Assembly (NCBI GenBank): GCA_001657325.1
Contig: LWRO01000012.1
Location: forward strand, 38,112-102,111
Origin: Geitlerinema sp. BBD 1991-9
GTDB taxonomy: Bacteria > Cyanobacteriota > Cyanobacteriia > Cyanobacteriales > Geitlerinemataceae
Reading direction: 5' to 3'
Length of the DNA: 64,000 nt
Part shown: piece after piece, positions 24,397 through 35,404 of the stretch
Layout: each line of letters opens with the position of its first letter
Position numbering within the stretch: the stretch's first letter is position 1
Translations under genes and position numbers: made by a program
Notes under the pieces: model-generated
The model's database searches: none
What the model saw: only the letters and a program-made list of their open reading frames with translations
Told to the model about the DNA's origin: nothing

Positions 24397-24459
24397 TACA
24401 GTGAACAGTGAGCAGTGAACAGTGAGCAGTGAAGGGGCGAACCGCCAGGTTCGCCCCTT
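24397..24459. repeat. STRR plus palindromic GGGGCGAAC element
   Basis: CAGTGAACAGTGAGCAGTGA heptamers (24397-24433) adjoin a hairpin, AAGGGGCGAAC with GTTCGCCCCTT (24432-24459), followed by TTTTTA. The hairpin lies between the cobW stop and the dtd start. It may end transcription, but it also belongs to the dispersed family seen at 27863, 49111 and 52094. Confidence 0.7.
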
Positions 24460-24509
24460 TTTAGGGTCGGCCCAAATTGCATTCTCGTCTCAATTCAGCC
24501 AAAACTGAG

Positions 24510-25610
24510 CTAGAAGCCGAACCCTTTTCTACTGTTTGGGGAAGGTTTGGTCAGGCAATGTTGAAGTTGGGAGAGTAGGGCTTCTCGATCGAGATCTTGA
24601 CCGATTAACACCATTTGGGTTTTGCGTTCCCCTTTCCACTCGTCGTCTTCGATTGTAAAACGCTTGCCACTTAGGTGGAAAATATGTCGATCGGGGCTTT
24701 CATCGAACCAAAGAATTCCCTTAGCTCGAAATACGGTCGCGGGAAGTTGGTTGTCGAGGAAATACTGGAATTTACGGATGGAAAAGGGGCGATCGCTCTG
24801 AAAAGATACAGAGACGAAGCCGTCATTTTCTAGGTGATCGGAATGATGGTGATGGTGGTCGTGGCTGTGGTCGTGGTCGTGGTCGTGGTCGTCGCACGCC
24901 TCTCCATCGTGATGATGGTGGTGGTGATGATGTTCCGGTTTCGACGCTGCCGTCTCGAAATACTGGTCTGACTCGAACAGTCCGACACTCAAAACCAATG
25001 GAAGTTGAACTTGCGATCGAGTCGTTCTTAAAATACGAGCGTCTTTTTTAATATCGTGGATTCGTACTTCTAAAGCATCCACGTCCGCTTCGTCGACCAA
25101 ATCCACTTTATTCAGCAAGATCGTATCGCCGTAAGCAATCTGACTGTAAGCGGCTTCACTGTTGAACAGGTCGAGGCTGAAGTTTTCGCAATCGACGACG
25201 GTGACGATCGAATCGAGGCGTGTCAAATCCCGCAGTTCCGTTCCCAAAAACGTTAACGCCACGGGCAGCGGGTCGGCCAGTCCTGTGGTTTCGACGACCA
25301 GGTAATCGACGTTATCGGGACGTTCGAGAACCTTGTAAACGGCTTCGAGCAAGTCGTTGTTAATCGTGCAGCAGATACAGCCGTTGCTCAGTTCCACCAT
25401 GTTATCCTCGGTGGAGACGATGAGTTCGTTGTCAATACCGATTTCGCCGAACTCGTTGACGAGAACTGCTGTTTTAATCCCTTCTTGATTGCTGAGAATG
25501 TGGTTGAGTAAGGTGGTTTTGCCGCTTCCGAGGAATCCCGTGATGATAGTAACTGGAAGTCCCAATTTCGGGGCATCCATTGTTTGGTCTTGTTTGTCTG
25601 CGGTTTGCAT
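24510..25610 (-). CDS. CobW/COG0523 family GTPase with His-rich loop
   Basis: This 366-residue G3E GTPase is a probable metallochaperone for zinc or cobalt. It shows Walker A (GFLGSGKTTLLNHIL near residue 23), the metal-binding CxCC motif in SNGCICCTINNDLL, the base-recognition NKVD in LLNKVDLVDEAD, and a CobW_C domain in the last 100 residues. A histidine- and aspartate-rich stretch sits at about residues 226-260, such as is seen in zinc-handling members. The metal cannot be fixed without context; no Zur site or cobalamin operon is adjacent. Confidence 0.92.
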   Translation of the reverse strand: MQTADKQDQTMDAPKLGLPVTIITGFLGSGKTTLLNHILSNQEGIKTAVLVNEFGEIGIDNELIVSTEDNMVELSNGCICCTINNDLLEAVYKVLERPDNVDYLVVETTGLADPLPVALTFLGTELRDLTRLDSIVTVVDCENFSLDLFNSEAAYSQIAYGDTILLNKVDLVDEADVDALEVRIHDIKKDARILRTTRSQVQLPLVLSVGLFESDQYFETAASKPEHHHHHHHHDGEACDDHDHDHDHSHDHHHHHSDHLENDGFVSVSFQSDRPFSIRKFQYFLDNQLPATVFRAKGILWFDESPDRHIFHLSGKRFTIEDDEWKGERKTQMVLIGQDLDREALLSQLQHCLTKPSPNSRKGFGF

Positions 25611-25740
25611 AGCGTCGTCGTCAATTCCGTAAGCTGGGTGGGCTTGGAAGTCCCTCGTCTGTTTTTCCGAGAATGAATCCCATTTACGAGCAACTGCCTT
25701 GTAGTTAGTTTAGCTCGATCGTCTGATTCAAACGAACTGG

Positions 25741-27615
25741 CTACACCGTTACCGTTTCCGGGAGTTGGGTTTTCTCCAACAACCCTTGTAACTCTTCACC
25801 CTCGATCGATTCCCGCTCCAAGATCGATCGAGCAATACTTTCGAGCAAATCGCGGTTTTGCGTCAAAATTGCCAACGCTTGTTGATGGGCGTTTTCGACA
25901 ATTTCTTTCACTTCCGCATCGATCGCTCGAGCGGTTTCGTCGCTGACGTTGCGGCGGGGATTGCCCGTCATTCCGTCGCCGAGAAAGGTATTTTGCTGAC
26001 TTTTCTCGTAAGCCAACGGCCCGAGAACCTGACTCATTCCGTAAGTCGTGACCATGCGTTCGGCTAAATCCGTTGCCCGTTGCAAATCGTTCGCCGCCCC
26101 CGTGGTGATACTCCCGAAGACGATTTCCTCAGCAGCTCGTCCGCCAAGGAGCGTAGCGATTCGATCGCGCAGTTCCGACTCAGATAACAGAAACCGATCT
26201 TCCGTGGGCATTTGCAACGTGTAACCCAAGGCTGCCATCCCGCGCGGCACGATCGAGATTTTCGCCACCTTGCCCCCACCCGGCATGACTGCCCCCACGA
26301 GGGCGTGACCGACTTCGTGATAGGCGACAATTTTCTTTTCCTTGTCGTTGAGAACGCGGCTTTTCTTCTCCAAACCGGCCACGATGCGCTCGATGGCTTC
26401 GTTGAAATCCGATTGCGTCACGCGATCGCGTTGGTTGCGAGCGGCCAGCAGAGCCGCTTCGTTGACGAGGTTGGCCAAATCCGCCCCTGCAAATCCCGAC
26501 GTGCGAACGGCAATCTCTTTGAGGTCGATTTCGTCAGCCAAGCGTACCTTCCCCGCATAGATTTCCAGAATTTTCAAGCGTCCCGGTAAATCCGGTCGAT
26601 CGACAAGTGTTAGTCGATCGAAGCGTCCCGGACGCAACAACGCCGGATCGAGGGTTTCTGGGCGGTTCGTTGCTGCCAACACGATAACAGTATTTTCACC
26701 TGCCGCGAACCCGTCCATTTCCGTCAACAGCTGATTGAGGGTTTGCTCCCGCTCGTCGTTTCCCGAGAACATTCCTCCCGACGCGCGAGATTTGCCAATC
26801 GCGTCGAGTTCGTCGATAAAGATGATGCAGGGGGATTTTTGCTTGGCCTGCTCGAACAAATCGCGCACCCGAGCCGCACCAGCACCGACGAACAACTCCA
26901 CGAACTCGGAACCCGAAATACTGAAGAACGGAACTCCAGCTTCCCCAGCCACCGCTTTGGCCATTAACGTTTTACCCGTTCCCGGCGGACCCACGAGTAA
27001 AACCCCTTTGGGAATACGGGCCCCGATGCGAGTGAATCGATCGGGATATTTCAGAAACTCCACCACTTCTTGAAGTTCGGTTTTGGCTTCTTCGACCCCT
27101 GCTACATCTTCAAACGTCACCTTCGTAGCTTCGTCTTCAACGTAAACCTTCGCTTTGCTCTTACTAATAGAAAGCGCTCCTTGGGGGTTGTTTGCACCGC
27201 GTCCGATGAAAAACTGCCAAATCGCCACAAAAATTAACGGCGGAACGACCCAGCTTAAAATGTTGCCAAACCAGCCGTTATTTTGCGGGGGTTGAGCGGC
27301 AAATTCAACGCCTTTGGCTTCGAGTCGGTTGGGAAGTTCGAGGTCGAAAATCGGCGTGGTTGACAGAATTTGTCCCGGTTGGCTTTCGTCGTCTCCTTTG
27401 AGTTGATAGCGAATTTCGTTTTGCCCGATCGAAACTCGCGTCACGTTACCATCTTCAACTTGGTCGATGAAGAAACTGTAGGGAACGCGAGGAATTGGCG
27501 GTGCGAACAGTTGTGGAAAAACGAGGTTTAACAGGAGAAAACCCCCGACAATCCAGAGTAAAATGGTTCCGATACGTCTCGACCGAGAAGCTTTGGGGTT
27601 GTCTTTTATACTCAT
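25741..27615 (-). CDS. ftsH: ATP-dependent zinc metalloprotease FtsH
   Basis: FtsH is a membrane-anchored AAA+ protease; cyanobacterial forms turn over photosystem II D1 and other membrane proteins. The 624-residue protein (start [12 protein letters not shown]; the frame extends to a TTG 54 bp upstream) has two membrane helices ([19 protein letters not shown] and [18 protein letters not shown]), Walker A GPPGTGKT, Walker [12 protein letters not shown], the second region of homology and the zinc site HEVGH. All catalytic residues are present. Confidence 0.97.
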   Translation of the reverse strand: MSIKDNPKASRSRRIGTILLWIVGGFLLLNLVFPQLFAPPIPRVPYSFFIDQVEDGNVTRVSIGQNEIRYQLKGDDESQPGQILSTTPIFDLELPNRLEAKGVEFAAQPPQNNGWFGNILSWVVPPLIFVAIWQFFIGRGANNPQGALSISKSKAKVYVEDEATKVTFEDVAGVEEAKTELQEVVEFLKYPDRFTRIGARIPKGVLLVGPPGTGKTLMAKAVAGEAGVPFFSISGSEFVELFVGAGAARVRDLFEQAKQKSPCIIFIDELDAIGKSRASGGMFSGNDEREQTLNQLLTEMDGFAAGENTVIVLAATNRPETLDPALLRPGRFDRLTLVDRPDLPGRLKILEIYAGKVRLADEIDLKEIAVRTSGFAGADLANLVNEAALLAARNQRDRVTQSDFNEAIERIVAGLEKKSRVLNDKEKKIVAYHEVGHALVGAVMPGGGKVAKISIVPRGMAALGYTLQMPTEDRFLLSESELRDRIATLLGGRAAEEIVFGSITTGAANDLQRATDLAERMVTTYGMSQVLGPLAYEKSQQNTFLGDGMTGNPRRNVSDETARAIDAEVKEIVENAHQQALAILTQNRDLLESIARSILERESIEGEELQGLLEKTQLPETVTV

Positions 27616-27984
27616 ATTGCTGAGATTTGAAATGTGAGATTTTAATTTCAACGGCAGCTTATATCGCAAATTTTAAGATTGGAATCGCAATTTAACTTGC
27701 GGTATATTCCGTTTCGTTACACGATCTCATCTTAGATTTAAGTTCGATCGATTGGTGAGGGGTCAACCGGGTGAGAAATCCGAACTTATACGAAATCCAG
27801 TTCTCAAATCACCGAATAATACCATTTCTCGATAATCCGGCTAGAGATCTTCGGCTGAACTTGGGCGAACGGTGTTCGCCCCTACAGACATCTATGGCAT
27901 GAATTTTTAAAAATGGTATAAAATTACCCCCGTAGAGTCCTTGTATGCAAGGACTCTACGGGGGGCAACGGAAAAGGGAAAACT
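27616..27984. repeat. Gap with two palindromes
   Basis: The gap between ftsH and ccs1 holds a GGGCGAACGGTGTTCGCCC palindrome (27863-27881) of the dispersed GGGGCGAAC family and, at 27927-27964, a perfect 17-bp inverted repeat CCCCCGTAGAGTCCTTG with a 4-nt loop. The latter ends 20 bp from the ccs1 stop and is probably its terminator. Confidence 0.7.
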
Positions 27985-29334
27985 TTAAGACACGGTAGCT
28001 TCTGCTTTCGATTCAGATTCGAGTTTTTCGACAATATCGAGCAACTCGCGCTCGAAGGCCACTTGAGCGCGATTCGTGCGTCCGCCGATGTAGAGTTTCC
28101 CGTTTTCCTGCAACACCCAAACTTGAGAGTGCGATGCATAACTCATGAGCGCACTTAGCATTAACAGTCCAAATCCCAAGTAAACCAGCGGGATACCGGG
28201 ATCGGATTTGATTTGCAATCCCGTCGCACCGATGACATCGAGTAGTTTCAACGTTACGCCGTTAATTTCTGCTTCGCCACCCACGCGCACGGACGAAACG
28301 AGTTGTCCGCTGGTGTCGTAGAGTAATGCCGTTCCCTGTAAATCTTTAGCTAACAGCGATATCCCTTCACTCAAATCGGGTTTCGTGGGAATCCAAGTTC
28401 CCCAGATACGCCCGTTTCCACCTGTATTCAATAACGCCATGGGAAGTTGGAAGACGGGGCTGTTGTTGAGTCGAATGTTAATGCCTGCGATGCTCCAATC
28501 GGTTTGATAGAACACGACACCGTTGTAACGAAGGGGTTCGTTCACAAAAATCGTTTTTCGATCGATCTCGTTTCCCTCTCGATCCAGTACCGATAAATCG
28601 GAATAAAACTGATCGATCGAGCCGCTGGCGGTATAGTCGATCCAAAAGCGATTGACCTTTAACGACCAATTGCGAAATCGATCGAGAGAAGCCCAACGAC
28701 CCACATCGACAAAGTTATCGACGGTTACCGTCGCGGTATTGGGAATCATTTCTTGAGCGACAACGCCTGTCATCGATCCCCAAATCGCACCGCCGAGAAT
28801 CAGTAACATACTGGCGTGAACGATAATGGGGCCGATGCGTCCGACGAGTCCTTTACGGGCGTAGAGCGAATTATTTTCTTTAAAAATTCGATAGTTCTGT
28901 TTTTGGAGGATTTCTTCTAAATTCGACAGGTTCTCTCGATCGAGTTCCGTACTCAATGCAAGTTTCTGAAACTGTCGCGGTTTCGTATAAAACTTCCACT
29001 GGCGTGCGGCTTTTAAAGCCGGAAATTGGCGCGTAAACGTGCAAGCCGTCAGGCTGGTTCCGAACAGAATGAGAAGTGCGAGAAACCACCAAGTTTTATA
29101 GACGCGATCGAGTCCCAAACTCAGCAAGACTTTCCAACTGAGGAAACCGAACAACGCCGGATCTTCCGGATAGTTCGCACGATAAAACTCGATCGCTTCA
29201 CCCTGCTCGATAACCGTTCCGAGCATACTGGCAACGGCGATAACCAACAGCAACACGATCGCCAGTCGCAAATCTGCCAAAATCGGTAACAGTTCGCGAC
29301 GAAACCAAGAGGCGATCGAAAATTCAGAAGACAT
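27985..29334 (-). CDS. ccs1: Cytochrome c biogenesis protein Ccs1 (ResB family)
   Basis: Ccs1 is part of system II cytochrome c maturation, which transfers heme to apocytochromes on the lumenal side of the thylakoid membrane. The 449-residue protein shows membrane helices near residues 18-38 ([23 protein letters not shown]), 70-90 ([19 protein letters not shown]), 165-190 and 370-390, and a large lumenal domain. The histidine in [10 protein letters not shown] lies near the third helix. It is followed upstream on the same strand by ccdA, its functional partner. Confidence 0.95.
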   Translation of the reverse strand: MSSEFSIASWFRRELLPILADLRLAIVLLLVIAVASMLGTVIEQGEAIEFYRANYPEDPALFGFLSWKVLLSLGLDRVYKTWWFLALLILFGTSLTACTFTRQFPALKAARQWKFYTKPRQFQKLALSTELDRENLSNLEEILQKQNYRIFKENNSLYARKGLVGRIGPIIVHASMLLILGGAIWGSMTGVVAQEMIPNTATVTVDNFVDVGRWASLDRFRNWSLKVNRFWIDYTASGSIDQFYSDLSVLDREGNEIDRKTIFVNEPLRYNGVVFYQTDWSIAGINIRLNNSPVFQLPMALLNTGGNGRIWGTWIPTKPDLSEGISLLAKDLQGTALLYDTSGQLVSSVRVGGEAEINGVTLKLLDVIGATGLQIKSDPGIPLVYLGFGLLMLSALMSYASHSQVWVLQENGKLYIGGRTNRAQVAFERELLDIVEKLESESKAEATVS

Positions 29335-29424
29335 AAGAACAATTTACGATTGACGATGGATAGGAATTGGAAAATTTTCGATTTTTGCTCATCACCTTAT
29401 CACCTCATCCCCCCATCACCTCAG

Positions 29425-30177
29425 CTAAGCCGTGGGGAGAAAGCGAAAGAGTAAGGTAAACACGCCGAAACCGACGAGTAAAATACCGCTCGTCGGGGTA
29501 ATCCAACTCGACCAACGGCGGAAAGACAAGAATTTCTCAACCGTTGCGGTGAAGGTTCCAGCGAGGATGAGGGGGGCGACGTAACCGCTCGTGTAAGACA
29601 GCAGGAGAGCGCCACCTAAAACCAGGTTGCCCGTGGTGGATACCCACGCCAGCAACGTAGCGAGGACGGGGGTACTACAGGGCGAGGCAACGAGTCCGAA
29701 CGTCAGTCCCAACAAGTAAGAACGGACACCTCTCGGAAGATCGTCAGAAATCCAACCCATCCCGTCAAAAGAGGGAAGCTGTAACGGCAGGGCTTCGAGG
29801 AGGTTCAGCCCCATGAGAATGGCAACGACACTCACGACGATCGGAAGTCCGACCCCGATTTGGCCGTAAATTTTTCCTAAAAACGCTGCTCCGAGTCCCA
29901 AAACGGCGAGGGTGGTGGCGAGTCCCAAGGAAAACCAAAGCGATTGGAATGCCGCACGGCGTGGCGTTCGGGCTTCGTAGCCGCCGATATAACCCAGCGT
30001 GATGGGAAGCATTGACAGCATACAGGGCGTTAGGCTGGTGAGCAGTCCGGCTCCAAAAACAGTCAACAGACTGATTGCGCTGAGGTGAGTCAGTTGGCGA
30101 CTTACCAGAAGATCGGCAAACTGTTGGAGGTGATAGAGAGTCGTTTGGAGGGATTCGATCGAGCCAGTTGCGTCCAT
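29425..30177 (-). CDS. ccdA: Thiol-disulfide transporter CcdA
   Basis: CcdA carries reducing equivalents across the membrane to keep apocytochrome c thiols reduced. The 250-residue protein (ATG at 30177; a TTG lies 48 bp further upstream) has six hydrophobic helices and the two redox cysteines in SLTPCMLSM and VASPCSTPVL. It lies 90 bp from ccs1 on the same strand, so the pair likely forms an operon for cytochrome c assembly. Confidence 0.95.
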   Translation of the reverse strand: MDATGSIESLQTTLYHLQQFADLLVSRQLTHLSAISLLTVFGAGLLTSLTPCMLSMLPITLGYIGGYEARTPRRAAFQSLWFSLGLATTLAVLGLGAAFLGKIYGQIGVGLPIVVSVVAILMGLNLLEALPLQLPSFDGMGWISDDLPRGVRSYLLGLTFGLVASPCSTPVLATLLAWVSTTGNLVLGGALLLSYTSGYVAPLILAGTFTATVEKFLSFRRWSSWITPTSGILLVGFGVFTLLFRFLPTA

Positions 30178-30284
30178 GAACGATTTCAACGATAAAGCGA
30201 ACGAGACAGCTTTCGCCTTAAACAATTGTAACGGTGTTGACCGAACTGGCTCGAGTCGAGCCGCAAAGATCCGACCTTGCGCTG

Positions 30285-31100
30285 TTAGCGTCGCGTCACT
30301 TGACCGATGAGTTCCATCACGTCGTGACGAGTGAGTTTTTCATTTCCAAGTGCCATGGTTTTCAGCGTTCCGTTCGCCAACACCAGGGGAATTTTACAAA
30401 AGTCCAGTGCCGGCCCGGACGGGAGGGCGCGCGTATAACGATCGGCTAGTTCCAGGTTGCGTCGCGCGTAGGCTTGCATATCTGAAGTCGTCCAACCGTC
30501 GGGGAAAAAGTCCACACCCCGCGATCGATCTTCGCGAGCGTTGCGGAGGATATTGACCGTTTGCAACCCACGTCCGAAGCCGATGGCCTCCATCCGATTG
30601 GTTTGCGTGTTGTCGTGCCAGGCCCACAGATCGGATAGCAACAACCCCACAGCACCCGCCACACTAAAGGTATAGCTGTCGAGGTCGGTGACAGTGCGAA
30701 TCGTCCAATTGCGTTCCGCCCACATCGCCATTCGATCGGCCATCGCAGCGGTTGCGTCCCAAATGCGAGGAGCGATCGAGTCGGGTGCGAGCTTCGCCCA
30801 CTCGTCAACGCGCAAGGTGACTTCGGGGAGTTTCGAGCGTACATCGCCCCAATCAGCTCCGAAGCGATCCGAAGTCGGATCGCCAGTTCCCGTTTGTAAA
30901 CTTAGAGAGATCGATCGAAGTAGTTGGGCTTTCGTGCTGTTCTCGAGTTCGGAATGGTCTTCGATCTCGTCGATAGCTCGCATACACAGATACGCCGAGG
31001 CCACGGCTTCTTTAAGGGCTGATGGCAAGAGACTAATCGGAATGTAAAACGTCCGACTCGTCTCTTTGAGTACCTCCAGCGCGTCTTTTTGCCAATTCAT
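30285..31100 (-). CDS. Squalene/phytoene synthase family protein
   Basis: This 271-residue all-alpha enzyme belongs to the head-to-head prenyl synthase family. Both aspartate-rich motifs are present: RAIDEIEDH near residue 42 and LRNAREDRSRGVDFFPDG near residue 190. At 271 residues it is shorter than typical CrtB or SQS proteins, so the product (squalene, phytoene or another) cannot be assigned. It stands alone on the strand, 107 bp from ccdA. Confidence 0.85.
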   Translation of the reverse strand: MNWQKDALEVLKETSRTFYIPISLLPSALKEAVASAYLCMRAIDEIEDHSELENSTKAQLLRSISLSLQTGTGDPTSDRFGADWGDVRSKLPEVTLRVDEWAKLAPDSIAPRIWDATAAMADRMAMWAERNWTIRTVTDLDSYTFSVAGAVGLLLSDLWAWHDNTQTNRMEAIGFGRGLQTVNILRNAREDRSRGVDFFPDGWTTSDMQAYARRNLELADRYTRALPSGPALDFCKIPLVLANGTLKTMALGNEKLTRHDVMELIGQVTRR

Positions 31101-31274
31101 CCGTTCGACTCCTCACATCAACTCGTCATCTAGCATATACTCCTATTCGCACCAGGACTTCGCAAAATAGGACACCGTTTACATCCGGGTTAAAACGGAA
31201 CAAGCCCAAACCAAACCGTTCCCAAATTGCGTTAACGCGATGGGATCGTTCGCCGATACGGGCTTGAACCCCAT

Positions 31275-31493
31275 TTAGCGCAGTGAATGACCGGTGTGCT
31301 TTTCGATGTAGTCCATCACCTTTTGATAAGCGTCGGGTTCGCTTTGTTCGGTTAACACCAAAGTCTGGTCGCTATCGGTCAGATATAACGTTAGACGACT
31401 GTTCCAAGACAGAGAAAACGCACTAATGCGATCGAGATCGACGACGTAAACCAGGTTGTCTCGCTCGTAATTGATTTTGATCCAGTACGCCAC
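31275..31493 (-). CDS. Small conserved hypothetical protein
   Basis: The 72-residue protein (MAYWIKINYERDNLVYVV...) starts at a GTG preceded by GGAGGTCGTTTT, a strong ribosome-binding site. The alternating hydrophobic pattern suggests a small beta-alpha domain. It lies 28 bp downstream of pyrG and probably shares its transcript. No function is known to me. Confidence 0.7.
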   Translation of the reverse strand: MAYWIKINYERDNLVYVVDLDRISAFSLSWNSRLTLYLTDSDQTLVLTEQSEPDAYQKVMDYIEKHTGHSLR

Positions 31494-31521
31494 AAAACGA
31501 CCTCCGGTCTCCAGACTGGAT

Positions 31522-33231
<1,710 letters not shown>

Positions 33232-33382
33232 TCATTTTGCCATAGTATCGAGACCGGGGAGAGGAGGGGCCTGAAAAATCCCGAGTTGCGATCGATGGAA
33301 AATTGAGAGCGCGATTGGTAAATAATGTCAAAATATTGACAGTCGAGGGGAGACACTCTGTTTTGTACAGAAGGGGGTTGTC

Positions 33383-34231
33383 GTGGCAACGGATCGCAAA
33401 ACACTTTGGGAACAGTTTCTCTCGCCGATCGTGCGATCGATCGTCGATGAAGAAGCGATGTTACGGTTGTCTCGACGGATCGACTGGGAAACAGAAGTCC
33501 AACGGCGGCGGAATGAATCGATCGTTTATCCGGATTACTATCGCACGTCCAATTTTCACGGGATTGAAGGCGGATATCTCACGGCGGGGGCGGCGGTTTC
33601 TTACGATCCGATTACGCAATACGTGTTACCGCCGAACGAGATGTGGGTGAGAGCGGGGTTAATCGAAGCGGTTCGATCGAAACCTCGGCGCATTCTCGAT
33701 CTCGGTTGTGGAACGGGTTCGACGACACGGCTGTTGAAACAGGCGTTTTCCGAGGCAACGGTTATCGGTTTGGACTTGTCACCCTATATGCTCGTGATGG
33801 CAAACTATCAAGCCGTTTTGGCGGGATCGGACATCGTTTGGAAACACGGAAACGCTGAGGAGACTGGATTTGATGACGAGTCTTTCGATTTAATTTCTCT
33901 ATCGCTGTTACTTCACGAAACGCCACCCGACGTGTCGCAACGGATTTTAAACGAGTGTTTTCGTTTGTTGAAATCCGGTGGCGAGGCGATCGTTCTCGAT
34001 GGGAATCAGGCTGCGTTGCGTCAAACGCCTTGGCTGACTAACGTGTTTGAGGAACCGTACATTCAAGCGTATGCAGAAGGCAGCGTGGGACAATGGATGC
34101 AGAAGGTGGGGTTTGAGGCTGTGGAAACTCGCGAACACTGGTGGCTCCATCAGGTGACGCGCGGGGTCAAACCGTTGGTCGTTCGCGATTTTGAAACCTC
34201 GATATCCGGTGAAGGGCTGGCGTTCGCTTAG
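33383..34231 (+). CDS. Class I SAM-dependent methyltransferase
   Basis: This 282-residue protein carries the AdoMet-binding motif I ILDLGCGTGSTTRLLKQ near residue 97, motif II DLSPYMLVMANYQ and motif post-I GNAEETGFDDESFDLIS. The first 70 residues form an extra N-terminal lid. The fold is clear but the methyl acceptor is not. It is divergent from pyrG. Confidence 0.9.
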   Translation: MATDRKTLWEQFLSPIVRSIVDEEAMLRLSRRIDWETEVQRRRNESIVYPDYYRTSNFHGIEGGYLTAGAAVSYDPITQYVLPPNEMWVRAGLIEAVRSKPRRILDLGCGTGSTTRLLKQAFSEATVIGLDLSPYMLVMANYQAVLAGSDIVWKHGNAEETGFDDESFDLISLSLLLHETPPDVSQRILNECFRLLKSGGEAIVLDGNQAALRQTPWLTNVFEEPYIQAYAEGSVGQWMQKVGFEAVETREHWWLHQVTRGVKPLVVRDFETSISGEGLAFA

Positions 34232-34369
34232 GACACGGGCGAGAGAATCTCGATCGAGCGTTTGAGATCGACGGATTGTTTAAGACACTTGAACGATCGC
34301 ACGGTTTTGATATTTGTTAAAAAAACAACAGAACTTTCGGGTTTGAATTACAAATTTTAAGTCAAGAGA

Positions 34370-35107
34370 ATGGCACTCAAGGCAGTTGTTTTTGATTTTA
34401 ATGGCATTATTATTAACGACGAGTCTATTCACGAAAAACTAATTTTAGAGCTATTGCTCGAAGAAAACCTACGCCCCGATCGATCGGAGTTCCAGCGTGT
34501 TTGTTTGGGACGCAGCGATCGAGTCTGTTTACAGGAAATTCTTGAAAACCGAGGACGATACGTTACGGAAGAATATTTGTCAAGCCTGATGCAACGCAAG
34601 GCTCAGGCTTATCAACGAGAATTAGAACGTTTAGAAAAACTACCGATTTACAACGGTTTAAACGAATTTATTTTGAAGTTGCGGGTGGAAAATCTCAAGC
34701 TGGCGTTAGTCAGTGGTGCGTTGCGAACGGAAATCGAAATGGTTCTCGATCGAATCCAACTTAAGGCCCAGTTTCCTGTTATTGTCGCGGGAGACGACAT
34801 TGTCACCAGTAAACCCGAACCCGACGGTTATTTACTCGCAGTCGATCGACTGAACGAAGTTTATCCGAGTTTGAATCTCAAACCGTCTGAGTGTTTGGCC
34901 ATTGAGGATACACCGGCGGGAATTGAGGCAGCGCGACGGGCGGAAATGCAAGTATTAGGGGTGGCGAATACGTACCCAGCCCATATGTTGCAGCGTCAGG
35001 TGGATTGGGTGGTGGACTATCTAGCGGAGTTGGAACTCGATCGCGTTCGCCATGCGTTTGAGACGCAAAAGCGAATTCCTCTCGATCGATCTGAAAAACT
35101 GTCGTGA
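34370..35107 (+). CDS. HAD-superfamily hydrolase
   Basis: This 245-residue protein resembles beta-phosphoglucomutase-like HAD phosphatases. Motif I is VFDFNGIIINDES, where the second aspartate of the usual DxD is an asparagine; motif II SG lies in ALVSGALRTE, motif III the lysine in SKPEPDGY and motif IV IEDTPAGIEAA. The nucleophile is intact. The D-to-N change at the general-acid position may alter or slow activity; I recall cyanobacterial homologues with it. The substrate is unknown. It is followed 40 bp later by tRNA-Ala. Confidence 0.85.
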   Translation: MALKAVVFDFNGIIINDESIHEKLILELLLEENLRPDRSEFQRVCLGRSDRVCLQEILENRGRYVTEEYLSSLMQRKAQAYQRELERLEKLPIYNGLNEFILKLRVENLKLALVSGALRTEIEMVLDRIQLKAQFPVIVAGDDIVTSKPEPDGYLLAVDRLNEVYPSLNLKPSECLAIEDTPAGIEAARRAEMQVLGVANTYPAHMLQRQVDWVVDYLAELELDRVRHAFETQKRIPLDRSEKLS

Positions 35108-35147
35108 CACGTACTTAGCTTTGTGTTATAATGGTAAACCGCAACGC

Positions 35148-35220
35148 GGGGAATTAGCTCAGTTGGTAGAGCGCTGCGATCGCACCGCAGAGGTCAGGGG
35201 TTCGAATCCCCTATTCTCCA
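35148..35220 (+). tRNA. tRNA-Ala(CGC)
   Basis: The 73-nt gene folds canonically: GGGGAAT pairs with ATTCTCC, followed by discriminator A; D arm GCTCAGTTGGTAGAGC; anticodon arm CTGCG-ATCGCAC-CGCAG gives CGC; T arm AGGGGTTCGAATCCCCT. A TATAAT box is at 35127-35132. No CCA is encoded. Its 3' end overlaps a decayed CRISPR repeat. Confidence 0.97.
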
Positions 35221-35250
35221 TTCATTTCACTTCTAGAGAAAGAAACGCCC
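35217..35250 (-). repeat. Decayed CRISPR repeat at the tRNA-Ala 3' end
   Basis: From CCATTCATT onward, 32 bp ending at about 35248 match the array-1 repeat at roughly 26 of 32 positions without gaps. The first bases are the last bases of tRNA-Ala. It lies 155 bp left of the first intact repeat, as expected for the old, trailer end of an array. Confidence 0.65.
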
Positions 35251-35269
35251 GATTGCCGTCAGGAGTCGC

Positions 35270-35337
35270 GTAGGGTGTGTTCGCGGGCCACCGAATTTCC
35301 GGGAAGTCCAGTTCGTGAAATTCCCGCGAACGCACTC
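35270..35337. repeat. Dispersed palindromic repeat, family A, copy 2
   Basis: TAGGGTGTGTTCGCGG to CCCGCGAACGCACTC, with complementary ends. It separates the decayed repeat from array 1. Confidence 0.75.
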
Positions 35338-35404
35338 ATCCCATCACAACATCAAGTCTCTTGACTTCTGTACTGGCGCTCTAGGATGCAATTAACGACT
35401 TCGT

